From Nocardioides deserti (GTDB taxonomy: Bacteria > Actinomycetota > Actinomycetes > Propionibacteriales > Nocardioidaceae), in the NCBI RefSeq assembly GCF_014266025.1, contig NZ_JACMYC010000005.1, positions 248,001 through 312,000 on the forward strand: DNA of 64,000 nt, given 5' to 3'. Shown here in pieces: positions 41,955-53,922 of this stretch; positions within the stretch are counted from its first letter, which is position 1; the number at the start of each line of letters is the position of its first letter. The position numbers were made by a program, and so were the translations under genes. The notes under the pieces were generated by a model. The model was not told the origin of the DNA, did no database searches, and saw nothing but the letters and a program-made list of their open reading frames with translations.

Positions 41955-42701
41955 ATGGTTCAGCATCGGACCAGCACAGAAACGGCTCTCGGGATGGACG
42001 ACCTCACGCGCGGCTCGACCGGCCGGTGCCTCCTCGTCGAGGTGATCGCCAGCGCAGCGCTGGTCGGGCTGTGGGCGCTCGCCGCGCCGGCCGCCGGCGC
42101 TGTCGTCCCGGCTCGGAGCGCCGCGTTCGACGCCGTGCTGGTCGGCGGCTGTGCCGTCGCCGCGCTCGTCGCGGGCACCTGGCTGTGGCTGGTGACGACC
42201 GTCGTGGTCGGCGAGGCCCTCTCCGGTCGCGCTGACCGGGCCGCCGGGCACGGCGTGCGCTGGGTGCGCGGCGTGCCGCGAGTGCTCCGCGCGGCGGTGC
42301 TCGCCGCCTGCGGCGTCGCGCTCGTCGTCCCGGTCGGTGCCGCGTCCGCTGCCGAACCGTCGCACCCCTCGCAGGCGCTGCACGGGTTGCCGATGCCCGA
42401 CCGGGCCATGTCGACCTCGGCCTGGGGTGCCGCGGTGCTCCGGTCGGCTGCCGCCCCGGCGGACCCCGACGACGCCGCACCGGAGCGCGCCGGGCGCACC
42501 CACGTCGTACGCACCGGCGACACGCTGTGGTCCCTCGCCGCGGCCGACCTCTCCCCCGCCGCGGACGCAGCTGACGTGACGCGTCGCTGGCACCGCCTCC
42601 ACCAGCTCAACCGGGCCGTCATCGGGGACGACCCGGACCTCATCCACCCCGGCCAGCGGCTGCACCTGCCGCCCGCCGCGCACCGAGGAGACCAGTCATG
42701 A
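41955..42701 (+). CDS. LysM-domain membrane protein upstream of secA
   Basis: A 248-residue protein from ATG 41955; ATG 41994 is a possible alternative start. Three hydrophobic segments (VEVIASAALVGLWALAAP, AVLVGGCAVAALVAGTWLWL, VLAACGVALVVPVGAASA) precede a linker and a C-terminal LysM domain (THVVRTGDTLWSLAAADLSP to HPGQRLHLPP). LysM binds peptidoglycan. The pairing with an Rv3235-like gene is conserved in actinobacteria upstream of secA. Overlaps the next start by 4 nt. Confidence 0.83.
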   Translation: MVQHRTSTETALGMDDLTRGSTGRCLLVEVIASAALVGLWALAAPAAGAVVPARSAAFDAVLVGGCAVAALVAGTWLWLVTTVVVGEALSGRADRAAGHGVRWVRGVPRVLRAAVLAACGVALVVPVGAASAAEPSHPSQALHGLPMPDRAMSTSAWGAAVLRSAAAPADPDDAAPERAGRTHVVRTGDTLWSLAAADLSPAADAADVTRRWHRLHQLNRAVIGDDPDLIHPGQRLHLPPAAHRGDQS

Positions 42702-43237
42702 CCGCTTCGACGACCGACGACCGCCGCGAGAACGTCCTCACCTTCCCGCGCCCCGTCCTCCCTGCCACCGTCCAGGGCACCCTCGCCCTCGACCTCAGCC
42801 CCCGCCTGGACCCGCCGCCCGCGCACGGGCGCGAGAGCAGCGGCACGGCCGGGGTGAGCCCGGTGGACCTGCGGCGCCGACGCGCCCTCGAGCAGTGGTC
42901 GCGGCGCTTCGCCCAGGCCGCGGTCGAGATCGTCGGCGGCGACCGGCCGATCACCCAGCTGCTGCGCTGGACCTCACCGGAGGTCTACGCCGACCTCGAG
43001 CGCCGCGCCTGCCTCGTCGCCCGCGCCGGCGCCCACCGTCCCGGCCTCGGCCGGGTCCAGCCGGTGCGCCCGAAGGTGCTCAGCGTGCACAGCTGCTTCG
43101 TCACCGCGGATGCCGTCGAGACCAGCATCCACGTGCGGTACGGCGCGCGGTCCCGCGCCGTCGCCGCCCGCTTCGAGGAGCGCCCCGCCAAGGACGGCCC
43201 GCTCCGCTGGGTCTGCACCGCACTCGACTTTGCGTGA
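42698..43237 (+). CDS. Rv3235 family protein
   Basis: A 179-residue soluble protein, ATG 42698 in ATGA overlap with the LysM gene stop. The conserved C-terminal half is RRFAQAAVEIVGGDRPITQ, LLRWTSPEVYADLERRA and VHSCFVTADAVETSIHVRYG. The family is found directly before secA in mycobacteria and streptomycetes and has no assigned function. A hairpin follows. Confidence 0.82.
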   Translation: MTASTTDDRRENVLTFPRPVLPATVQGTLALDLSPRLDPPPAHGRESSGTAGVSPVDLRRRRALEQWSRRFAQAAVEIVGGDRPITQLLRWTSPEVYADLERRACLVARAGAHRPGLGRVQPVRPKVLSVHSCFVTADAVETSIHVRYGARSRAVAARFEERPAKDGPLRWVCTALDFA

Positions 43238-43290
43238 CGGCCAGGTCGAGACCCAGCGACGGGCGCGCGGCGGTCGTTCGACCAACGCAG

Positions 43291-43326
43291 AACGCCGGCC
43301 CGGTCCCGAGGGACCGAGCCGGCGTT
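43291..43326. terminator. Bidirectional terminator between the Rv3235-like gene and secA
   Basis: AACGCCGGC (43291-43299) pairs with GCCGGCGTT (43318-43326), then one C/A mismatch, then CGGTCC with GGACCG, closing on a CGAG loop. It lies 54 nt past the Rv3235-like stop and 17 nt past the secA stop on the other strand. Confidence 0.8.
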
Positions 43327-43342
43327 CCGGGGCTGAGGGAGG

Positions 43343-46159
<2,817 letters not shown>

Positions 46160-46232
46160 GGGGGTACAACTCCTAAGCGGTGGGAAGCCGAACGGGCGGC
46201 GCCGCAACTCTACCCACGGGGTCGAGGCCTCC

Positions 46233-47450
46233 CTAACCGGAACGCAGCAACCGGGCCAGCGCCTCGGCGAGGTCCCCCCGCGGCTCCACGACCACCGGGT
46301 CGTCGGCGTCCAGGCCCAGCCAACCGGCCAGCCGGCGGAGCTCGACCACCAGCTCCGGCGCCGTCTCCGGCGGCGCGTCGGGCTCGGCGTACGCGCCCTT
46401 GACCAGGAGCCGGCGGGCCGCGCGGTCGGCCTTGAGGTCGACGCGCCCCACCAGCCGGTCCCCCAGCAGGAACGGCAGCACGTAGTAGCCGTGCACCCGC
46501 TTCTCGGCCGGCACGTAGATCTCGATGCGGTAGCGGAACCCGAAGATCCGCTCGGTGCGCTCGCGCTCCCACACCACCGGGTCGAACGGGCTCAGCAGCG
46601 CCCGGGCGTCGACGCGGCGGGGGCGGCGCGCGTCGCGGTGGAGGTACGCCGGGCGGTCCCATCCCTCGACCCGCGCCGGGAGCAGCTCGCCGGCCTCCAC
46701 CAGCTCCGCGACGGCGCGCCGGGTCTCCTCGACGCCCATCCGGTAGTAGTCGCGCAGGCAGGGCGCCGTGGCCACGCCGTGCGACCTGGCCGCCCGCCGC
46801 ACCAGCTCGCGCGCGGCCTCCTGCGGCGTCGGGGTCGGCGCGTCGAGGACCGCGGCGGGCAGCACCCGCTCGGGCACGTCGTACACCGGCTCGAACGACG
46901 GCGTCCGCGCCGCGATCGCCAGCTCACCGGTCATGAACAGCTGGTCGAGCGCCTTGCGGGCCGCCGACCAGTTCCAGCCCCAGTGCTCCTTGCTCCGCGG
47001 CGCCTCGTCGCCGAGCACCGGCTCGAGCGCCCGCGCGGTGCTGGCACCTCGCGCCCGCACCTCCGCGAGCACCTGCGCCACCAGGTCCTCGGGCACGTCG
47101 CGCCACCACTTGCCCCGCAGCGCGCGGTACTCGTCCATCCGGTGCTGCATGTGCGGCCACAGCTCCACCGGCATGAAGGCCTGCACGTGCGCCCAGTACT
47201 CCACCACCCGCCGCGGCCGCCGCTCGGCCGCCTGCTGCAGCAGCCCGACGTCGTAGGGCCCCATCCGCGAGTAGAGCGGCATCCGGTGCGCCCGCTCGAG
47301 CACGTTGACCGAGTCGACCTGCAGCACGCCGGTGCGCTCGAGGGTCCGGCTGAAGGTCCGCATCGTCGGCGTCGTGTGCCGTGGGTCCAGGAACCCCTGC
47401 GCCGCCAACGCCACCCGGCGGGCCTGCGGGCGGGAGAGGTGCTCGGTCAC
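46233..47450 (-). CDS. YcaQ/AlkX-type crosslink-repair DNA glycosylase
   Basis: A 405-residue winged-helix protein (HTH_42 superfamily). The active-site loop [18 protein letters not shown] near 43-60 has the QxD motif of YcaQ-type glycosylases that unhook interstrand crosslinks and remove alkylated bases. The remaining body is helical with a WHAxFEP-like region and a C-terminal wHTH. Mode of damage recognised is by family knowledge, not from this sequence. Divergent from secA. Confidence 0.8.
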   Translation of the reverse strand: MTEHLSRPQARRVALAAQGFLDPRHTTPTMRTFSRTLERTGVLQVDSVNVLERAHRMPLYSRMGPYDVGLLQQAAERRPRRVVEYWAHVQAFMPVELWPHMQHRMDEYRALRGKWWRDVPEDLVAQVLAEVRARGASTARALEPVLGDEAPRSKEHWGWNWSAARKALDQLFMTGELAIAARTPSFEPVYDVPERVLPAAVLDAPTPTPQEAARELVRRAARSHGVATAPCLRDYYRMGVEETRRAVAELVEAGELLPARVEGWDRPAYLHRDARRPRRVDARALLSPFDPVVWERERTERIFGFRYRIEIYVPAEKRVHGYYVLPFLLGDRLVGRVDLKADRAARRLLVKGAYAEPDAPPETAPELVVELRRLAGWLGLDADDPVVVEPRGDLAEALARLLRSG

Positions 47451-47748
47451 GGGGCCGAGGCTAGAGGTGCCGCCCGACGGACGGGAACCACGACCGGGAC
47501 GCCGCGCGGGTCGGGGCCGGAGGCGGCCGCCGGAGGGCCGGGGGCGCCCCGGCGAACGTCAAGGCGACCCCGACGGCCTGGAGGAGCGAAGCGGGGGAAG
47601 GCCCCTCGGGAGCAACTGAGCCAGGCGGCCCCGGACCGCGGGCGGACACCGCAGGACACGGCCCGAACTCCGGCGTACCCGCAGCCCGGCGCCGCAGTTC
47701 GTCTCACCGGGTCTCGACTGCCGGTCGCGACCTCGTTCCTCGGACGGA
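47451..47748. other. Gene-free stretch between YcaQ-like gene and response regulator
   Basis: About 300 nt. The open frames here have poor codon bias and no ribosome-binding sites. I see no RNA gene or repeat of note. Confidence 0.6.
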
Positions 47749-48441
47749 CTACGGCAGGTCGAGCAGCTTCTCCTTGACGGCATACATGACGGCTTCCATC
47801 CGGGAGTGCAGCTGGAGCTTCTCCAGGATGTTGCGGACGTGGTTCTTGACGGTGTTCTCGGAGATGAACAGCTGCTTGGCGATCTCGCGGTTGTTCATGC
47901 CCTTGGCGACGAGCCGCAGCACCTCGAGCTCGCGCTCGGTGAGGCGCAGGCCGGGGACGTGCTCGCGCTCGGGGCGCGACATCTGCTTGAACTCGTCGAT
48001 CAGCTTGACCGCCATCGACGGGCTGATGAGGGACTGGCCGTCGGCGACGACGCGGACGGCCTGGGCGACCTCCTCGATCGAGGAGTCCTTGAGCAGGTAG
48101 CCGGAGGCGCCGGACTTGACCGCCTCGTAGAGGTCGGCCTCCTCGTCGGAGACCGTCAGCATGATGATCTTCGCCGACGGCACGGCCTCCTTGATGGCCC
48201 GGCAGGCCTCGATGCCGGTGCGCTTGGGCATCCGGATGTCGAGGAGGACCACGTCGGGGGCGGTGGTGGCGGCCAGGTTGGTGCCCTCGATGCCGTCGCC
48301 GGCCTCGCCGACGACCTCGATGCCCTCCTCGACGGTGAGCAGCATCGTCAGCCCCCGTCGGAAGAGCTCCTGGTCGTCGACCACCAGCACCCGGATCGGC
48401 TCGACAGCCCCGGGAGCTGCGGCCGTGCTCTGTTCCGCCAC
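47749..48441 (-). CDS. Orphan NarL/FixJ-type response regulator
   Basis: A 230-residue two-component regulator. The receiver domain has VVDDQELFRRG, the phospho-acceptor Asp in VVLLDIRMPKR and a conserved Lys in YLLKDSS. A LuxR-type helix-turn-helix follows (LTERELEVLRLVAKGMNN and ISENTVKNHV). No histidine kinase gene is adjacent. In Streptomyces an orphan regulator sits at the same place between secA and hpf (SCO3008, as I recall). Start GTG 48439-48441; the frame upstream is a shadow. Confidence 0.88.
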   Translation of the reverse strand: MAEQSTAAAPGAVEPIRVLVVDDQELFRRGLTMLLTVEEGIEVVGEAGDGIEGTNLAATTAPDVVLLDIRMPKRTGIEACRAIKEAVPSAKIIMLTVSDEEADLYEAVKSGASGYLLKDSSIEEVAQAVRVVADGQSLISPSMAVKLIDEFKQMSRPEREHVPGLRLTERELEVLRLVAKGMNNREIAKQLFISENTVKNHVRNILEKLQLHSRMEAVMYAVKEKLLDLP

Positions 48442-48520
48442 CGGGGCATCATGGCACGGGCGAGCCGGTCCGGGAACGCGTTCGGGGGGTGGACGCCTGG
48501 CCCGGACGGACACGGACACG

Positions 48521-48554
48521 ACGACGGGGTGACCCGTTCGGGCCACCCCGTCGT
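48521..48554. terminator. Hairpin downstream of hpf
   Basis: ACGACGGGGTG (48521-48531) pairs with CACCCCGTCGT (48544-48554). After one mismatch CCC pairs with GGG around a GTTC loop. It lies 51 nt past the hpf stop. Confidence 0.75.
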
Positions 48555-48605
48555 ACGCCGTGTGGTGTCGCGGCCCCGCGGGCCGCTGCGTGCTGCTCCT
48601 CGGGT

Positions 48606-49238
48606 CTACTCCTCCGGGCCGAGGTCCAGTGAGATCACGCCGTAGTCGTAGCCGCGGCGCCGGTAGACCACCGAGGGCCGCTCGCTCTCCTTGTCGACGA
48701 ACAGGTAGAAGTCGTGCCCGACCAGCTCCATCTCGTAGAGCGCCTGGTCGAGCGTCATCGGGCTGGCGGGGTGGGTCTTCTCGCGGACGACGAGCGGGCC
48801 GTCGCCCATGACGGCGATCGGGCCGACCTTGCGCTCGAGGGACTCCTCGGGCTCGGGCTCCTCCGCGGCGGGGATGGCGAGCGCGTCGACGTCGGCGAGC
48901 GCCTGGCCGACCGAGACGGGGGTCTTCTGGCCGCGGTGCACGCGGCGGCGGTCGGCCGCGCGGCGCATCTGGGCGGCCATCTTGTCCAGGGCGAGGTCGA
49001 GGGCACCCATCTTCTCGTCGGCCGCCGCCTCCGCACGGACGACCGGGCCCTTGGAGAAGGCGGTCAGCTCGACGCGGACGGCCTTGTCGTGCTGGCGGGG
49101 ATTGGGCTCGCAGTCCACCTCCACGTGCACCCGCATGATGCGGTGGTCGTGCTTCTCGAGTCGGGACAGCTTCTCCGCGGCGTGCTCACGGAACCGCTCG
49201 GACAGCTCGCAGTGGCGACCTGTGACGACAACTTCCAT
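48606..49238 (-). CDS. hpf: Ribosome hibernation-promoting factor, long form
   Basis: A 210-residue protein that binds the 30S subunit and dimerises ribosomes into inactive 100S particles in stationary phase. The N-terminal S30AE domain (MEVVVTGRHCELSERFREHA to about 110) is followed by a linker and the C-terminal dimerisation domain (KTHPASPMTLDQALYEMELV, GHDFYLFVDKES). AGGAGGT precedes ATG 49236-49238 well. Confidence 0.93.
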   Translation of the reverse strand: MEVVVTGRHCELSERFREHAAEKLSRLEKHDHRIMRVHVEVDCEPNPRQHDKAVRVELTAFSKGPVVRAEAAADEKMGALDLALDKMAAQMRRAADRRRVHRGQKTPVSVGQALADVDALAIPAAEEPEPEESLERKVGPIAVMGDGPLVVREKTHPASPMTLDQALYEMELVGHDFYLFVDKESERPSVVYRRRGYDYGVISLDLGPEE

Positions 49239-49697
49239 GTCTACCTCCTGGTGACAGTTGGTTGCTTCAGCCCTCTCGCGCGGCCTCCTGTGGGCAGCGC
49301 GACATGCACGCCGGGAGGTGCGCCACCGAGGATGCACCGGGCGTGTCACGAGTGGGAGGAGTCCGTCCGGCCGACCTGGTCTTCGACCCCACAACCGCCT
49401 GCTGGGGCTTCCGCAGCTTCTCCGCCACTACCGGCCCTCTCCCGCCGTCGGCCACATCTGGTGGCCGGGGCGAGGCAGGTCTTACCTCTAAGCCGCACCG
49501 TGATCGACGGACCCGGGCGGACCCGGGTCGCGTCTTACGTGGACCGTTTCGCCTGCGACTGGCATCGGCTAGCCGACCGGCCCGGGCCCTCGTCGGGACC
49601 CGCACCGAGACGGTGCAACCACGGACCCGGACGGACTCCATACACAGACGTTAGTCCGTGACCCAAGTCACCGGTAGGGGGGCCACCACCCATCTGG
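49239..49697. other. Gene-free region upstream of hpf
   Basis: About 460 nt that should hold the hpf promoter. Small inverted repeats are visible: ACCCGGG/CCCGGGT at 49511-49528, and ACGGACT/AGTCCGT at 49631-49659, which could terminate the comF-like gene. Several short overlapping open frames here look spurious. I cannot name a sigma-factor site with confidence. Confidence 0.5.
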
Positions 49698-50435
49698 TCA
49701 CCCACCCGTCGACGCGCCCTCCGGACCGACAGGATGGCGGCGTCGGGTCGCCGCGACGGCGGCGATCGCAGCCACGTGCAGGCCGACCGCCTCGAGGGCA
49801 CGCTGGGCCTCGCGGGCGGTCGCGCCGGTGGTCAGCACGTCGTCGCAGACCACCACCGACGCGTACGCACGCCGCCGGCGCAGCCGTCGCAGGCCGGCGT
49901 CGGCGCAGGCCATCGAGCCGGCGAGGTTGGCGGACCTGGCGATGGCGTCGAGGCCGGCCTGGTCGACGACGCCGGGCCGCGTCCGCAGGAGCCGGGCGGC
50001 CACGGCGTCCACCCCGTCGGCGCGCAGCCGGGCGGCGGCGCCCGCGGTGACGGCGTACGTCGGGTCGTGGCCGCGGGCGCGGACGGTCGCGGGCCGCGAC
50101 GGCACCGGCACCAGCACGACCGGTCCGACCGGCACCTGGGCGACGACGGCCGCCGAGGCCGCGGTCGCGAGCAGCCCGGCGAGCGGGCCGCGGAGGCCGA
50201 GCAGCCGGCGCTCCTTCAGGCCCAGCACCAGGCTGCGCACCACGCCGTCGTACGCCGCCGCGGCCCACGGCTCGACCAGGCCGGCCGGCGTCGGGGTCGG
50301 CCACGCCGGCCGCGCCCGGTCGGGCAGCCCGGCCCGGCACGCCTCGCACAGCACGCGGCCGGGCCGCTCGCACCCGGCGCACCGGCCGCCGAGCAGCAGG
50401 TCGGCCGCGGCGTCGAGCACCCCGGCCGTCCTCAT
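49698..50435 (-). CDS. ComF-family phosphoribosyltransferase-like protein
   Basis: A 245-residue protein. An N-terminal zinc-ribbon (CAGCERPGRVLCEAC) precedes a PRTase domain with VLVPVPSRPATVRARGHD and the PRPP-binding loop VVVCDDVLTTGATAREAQRA. ComF proteins of competent bacteria act in DNA uptake, but related proteins are widespread in non-competent actinobacteria with unknown role (Rv3242c here by position). Start ATG 50433-50435. Confidence 0.88.
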   Translation of the reverse strand: MRTAGVLDAAADLLLGGRCAGCERPGRVLCEACRAGLPDRARPAWPTPTPAGLVEPWAAAAYDGVVRSLVLGLKERRLLGLRGPLAGLLATAASAAVVAQVPVGPVVLVPVPSRPATVRARGHDPTYAVTAGAAARLRADGVDAVAARLLRTRPGVVDQAGLDAIARSANLAGSMACADAGLRRLRRRRAYASVVVCDDVLTTGATAREAQRALEAVGLHVAAIAAVAATRRRHPVGPEGASTGG

Positions 50436-50500
50436 GCGGGGAGCCTCGCCGCCGCGCCGGCTCCGGGCAACCGGGCCGGCCCGTGCCTGTGGAGGAGCGG

Positions 50501-52252
50501 TCAGCCGACGTACTGCACGGACCCGGCGCCCTCGGGGAGGTCGACCATGTCGCGGGTCGGCGAGGAGGCGTCGACGAGGCCGGTGCGGGTGACCGCCCAC
50601 AGGGTGTCGTCGGGGACGGGGGTGCCGGCGAGGGCGACGTAGCGCCCGCGCAGCGTCGTGGCGGAGTACTCCGCGCCCGCCGGAGCGCCGTCGACCGAGA
50701 GCGTGCGCACCTCGAAGAGCTCGTCGGCCAGCCGGTGCAGCACGGCGACCGAGGTGGGGCTGCGCCAGGCGAGGTCGCGGATGCGGACCTCCTCGCCGCC
50801 CTCCCAGGTCAGGCGTCGGGAGGCCGAGGCGGACAGCAGCCGGTTCTGCGCGTAGCGGACCCGGCTGACCCGCACCTGGTCGCCGGAGGAGGTCCGCACG
50901 ACCGCGACGACGCGTGACCCGTCGCGCGAGACGAGGAACGAGCGGACGTCGGAGCCACTGATCCCGGGCACCCGCACGGCGACCGGGTCCTCGTCGCCGA
51001 CGACGGTCGAGACGCGGGCTCCGGACGGCGTCCGGTCGACGAGCCACAGCCGGCCGCTGACGTCCCACGCCGGCGGCAGGAGGTCCGTCGCGCCGCTGAC
51101 CACCGGGACCGTCGTCTCCTCGGCGCCACGCAGCGGACCGCGCAGCACGGTGGTGCCGCTTTCCGACACGGCCGCGACCGTCGTGGCCGAGACGTCGACG
51201 GCGAACGAGCGGATCCCGGCCTCGGCCGAGCCGAACGGGCCGTCGGTCGGCTGGAGCGCGTCGGGCGTCCCGGCGAGGAGCTCACCACCGCGCAGCGCGT
51301 AGACCCGGGCGGTCGTCGGGTAGCCGGCCGGGTCGTAGCGAGCGCCCTCGTCGACGCCGAACTCGGTCACGCCACCGGGCAGCTGCACCGGCCGCCCGTC
51401 GATCGACACCCGGAAGCGCTCGATCGTCGGCACCTGCCGCAGCGTCCAGGCCAGCTGCGCGACGATCAGCCGCACCGCCTCGTCCGTGGGGGCGGGCGCC
51501 GAGCCGGAGGCGTCGATGGCGATGTCGACGACGTCGCCGACCGGCACCGACAGCTCCACCGTCGAGCCCGCCGGCAGGAACGTCGTCGCCACCCGCGACA
51601 GCTGGGGTCCCGGCCCGCCGAGCAGGGCGGAGACCAGGTTGCTGACCAGCTGGTCCCCCCGCGGCACGAACGCCGGCTCCGGCACGAGCACGCGCGCGTT
51701 CGGGTCGAAGTAGTAGAGCGTCACCCGCTGGTACCGCTGCTCGAACCACGACTGCGGCACCACCAGGGCGTCGGGCGCGGAGGCGATGCGGTTCTGCCCG
51801 TCGACCAGCTCGACGGGGAACGTGAGGGTCTCGTCGTACGTCGGCAGCGGGCCGCGCCACCGGCCGGTGCCGTCGAGGCGCTCGGCGCCGACGAGCGTGA
51901 CCGTCACGCGGGAGCTGCCGCGCGGGGCCAGGAAGTCGTCGTAGGTGATGATCCCGTCCTTGGGGCTCCACGACTCGCGGAACTCCGGCGTCAGGTACTG
52001 CCGCGCCGCGGACGTGGTGATCGGGAACGCCGTCATCGCGTCGAGGAACCGGTCGACGACCTCCGCCGAGGAGGCGCCGTCGGGCGGGGGCGGCGGGTCG
52101 AAGTAGTACTGACCGCCCTCCTGCGCGTCGCCGCTGCCGCTGCCGGTCTCGATGACGGGCCCGTCCTCGGGCAGCGAGACGCAGCCGGCCAGGGCGAGGA
52201 CCATCGCCACGACGACGCCGAGGGCCGCGGCGGTCGGGCGTCGGCGGGTCAC
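50501..52252 (-). CDS. lpqB: Lipoprotein LpqB, partner of MtrAB
   Basis: A 583-residue exported lipoprotein with lipobox LAGC (Cys about 24). After a Gly/Ser/Pro linker come a helical/GerMN-like region with FPITTSAARQYLTPEFRESW, LLGGPGPQL and a beta-propeller-like C-terminal half. LpqB binds the sensor domain of MtrB in Mycobacterium and modulates its activity. Its GTG start overlaps the mtrB stop (GTGA). Confidence 0.93.
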   Translation of the reverse strand: MTRRRPTAAALGVVVAMVLALAGCVSLPEDGPVIETGSGSGDAQEGGQYYFDPPPPPDGASSAEVVDRFLDAMTAFPITTSAARQYLTPEFRESWSPKDGIITYDDFLAPRGSSRVTVTLVGAERLDGTGRWRGPLPTYDETLTFPVELVDGQNRIASAPDALVVPQSWFEQRYQRVTLYYFDPNARVLVPEPAFVPRGDQLVSNLVSALLGGPGPQLSRVATTFLPAGSTVELSVPVGDVVDIAIDASGSAPAPTDEAVRLIVAQLAWTLRQVPTIERFRVSIDGRPVQLPGGVTEFGVDEGARYDPAGYPTTARVYALRGGELLAGTPDALQPTDGPFGSAEAGIRSFAVDVSATTVAAVSESGTTVLRGPLRGAEETTVPVVSGATDLLPPAWDVSGRLWLVDRTPSGARVSTVVGDEDPVAVRVPGISGSDVRSFLVSRDGSRVVAVVRTSSGDQVRVSRVRYAQNRLLSASASRRLTWEGGEEVRIRDLAWRSPTSVAVLHRLADELFEVRTLSVDGAPAGAEYSATTLRGRYVALAGTPVPDDTLWAVTRTGLVDASSPTRDMVDLPEGAGSVQYVG

Positions 52253-53922
52253 GGGGTCACTCCAGCCAGGCGCTCGCGGGCGTCGGCGGGCACGAGCGGC
52301 AGCGGGCTCTGCCGCAGCGGCGTGCCGGCGCGGCGCGGCAGGGTCAGGCGGAACTGCGCGCCCTCGTCGACCCGGCCCCACGCCTGGAGCCAGCCGCCGT
52401 GGAGGTGGGTGTCCTCCAGCGAGATCGACAGGCCCAGGCCGGTGCCCCCGCTGGTGCGGGCGCGGGCCGGGTCGGCGCGCCAGAACCGGTTGAAGACGAG
52501 CGCCGACTCCCCCGGCGCCAGCCCGACGCCGTAGTCCCGCACGGCGACGGCGGCCGCGTGGTCGTCGCCCGCGACGTGGACGACGACGCGCGACCGGCCG
52601 CGCTCCGGCGAACCCGCGTGGTCGATGGCGTTGGTGACCAGGTTGCGCACGATGCGCTCCACGCGGCGCACGTCGGCCTCCGCGAGGCACGGCTGCGGCG
52701 GCGCGCTGACCTCGAGGGTCACCCCGCGCTGCTCGGCCAGGGCGCGGTTGCGCTCGACGACCCGGTGGGCGACGTCGACGAGGTTGACGTCGTCGAGGTC
52801 GAGCACCGCGGCGCCGGCGTCGAACCGGCTGATCTCCAGCAGGTCGACCAGGAGCGTCTCGAAGCGGTCGAGCTCGGTCTGCAGCAGCTCGGCGGCGCGG
52901 GCGGTGACCGGGTCGAAGTCGCCGCGGGCGTCGTGCAGCACGTCGCCGGCCATCCGCACGGTGGTGAGCGGGGTGCGCAGCTCGTGGGAGACGTCGGAGA
53001 CGAACCGGCGCTGGACCCGGCTGAGCTCCTCGAGCTGGCGGATCTGGCGCTGGAGGTTGCTCGCCATCTGGTTGAACGACAGCGCCAGCCGCGCGAGGTC
53101 GTCCTCGCCGGAGACGCGCATCCGCTCCTGGAGCCGGCCCGCGGCCAGGCGCTCGGCTACCCGGCGTGCCATGCCGATCGGCGTGACGACCTGGCGGGTC
53201 ACCAGCCAGGTGAGGCCCGCGACGAGGACGAGCAGGAGGCCGCCGGCGGTGAGCAACGCCCGGGTCACCAGCGCGAGCGTCTCCTGCTCCTCCTCCAGCG
53301 GGAAGAGGAAGTAGAGCGTCCAGGCCCGCCCGTCCGACGGGAGCCGCACCTGGGAGCCCACGACGATCCCTGGCTCCGACGAGGTCACCTGCCCGCGCTC
53401 GTCCACGGTCCGGATCGACGCGTAGGTCCAGGCGGTGTCGGCGCTCCCCGCGAAGTGGTCGACGAGCGACTGCGGCACGCTCGTCGTGTCGAGCCCCGGC
53501 GTGTAGATGCTGCCGGTCTCGGCCAGGCCCTCCTCCGAGCTGCCCGGACCGCTCAGCGCGACGTCGAAGCCGCGGGTCTCTCCCCGCGCGATGATCGGGG
53601 TGGCGAGCTCGGAGGCCTGGGTGCTCGCGTCGGTCTCGGTCCCCGGCACGGCGACGAGCCGCTCGACGGCCTCTGCGGACTCGTTGTCGGCCTCGGCGAC
53701 CACCGCGTCGACGCGGTTCTCCAGCAGGCCGTCGCGGGTCTGCTGGAGCAGGAACCAGCCGACGCCGCTCACCACGACCGCGGAGAGCACCAGCGTGGAG
53801 GCGACCACGCGGGCCTGGATGGACCGGCGCCAGAACGTCAGGCCGCGCCGGACGGTGGCAGCGACGCTGCGCCGGGCCGACGGGCCGCGCTCAGCCGTTG
53901 CCGGCCTTGTACCCGACGCCAC
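52249..53922 (-). CDS. mtrB: Sensor histidine kinase MtrB
   Basis: A 557-residue membrane kinase that controls MtrA and so cell division and cell-wall genes. Two transmembrane helices (VASTLVLSAVVVSGVGWFLL and LLTAGGLLLVLVAGLTWLVT) enclose an extracellular sensor of about 150 residues. HAMP and HisKA with SDVSHELRTPL, then the HATPase with NLVTNAIDHA and GGTGLGLSI follow. The start GTG 53920-53922 overlaps the mtrA stop by 32 nt, an unusually large overlap that forces coupling. Order with lpqB is canonical. Confidence 0.95.
   Translation of the reverse strand: MASGTRPATAERGPSARRSVAATVRRGLTFWRRSIQARVVASTLVLSAVVVSGVGWFLLQQTRDGLLENRVDAVVAEADNESAEAVERLVAVPGTETDASTQASELATPIIARGETRGFDVALSGPGSSEEGLAETGSIYTPGLDTTSVPQSLVDHFAGSADTAWTYASIRTVDERGQVTSSEPGIVVGSQVRLPSDGRAWTLYFLFPLEEEQETLALVTRALLTAGGLLLVLVAGLTWLVTRQVVTPIGMARRVAERLAAGRLQERMRVSGEDDLARLALSFNQMASNLQRQIRQLEELSRVQRRFVSDVSHELRTPLTTVRMAGDVLHDARGDFDPVTARAAELLQTELDRFETLLVDLLEISRFDAGAAVLDLDDVNLVDVAHRVVERNRALAEQRGVTLEVSAPPQPCLAEADVRRVERIVRNLVTNAIDHAGSPERGRSRVVVHVAGDDHAAAVAVRDYGVGLAPGESALVFNRFWRADPARARTSGGTGLGLSISLEDTHLHGGWLQAWGRVDEGAQFRLTLPRRAGTPLRQSPLPLVPADARERLAGVTP

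Noticed and set aside
42337..42579. Proline/arginine-rich frame inside the LysM gene
   Set aside because: It is an out-of-frame shadow; the LysM domain is in the annotated frame.
49258..49661. Several short frames in the hpf upstream region
   Set aside because: They overlap each other on both strands, lack ribosome-binding sites and have no family similarity.
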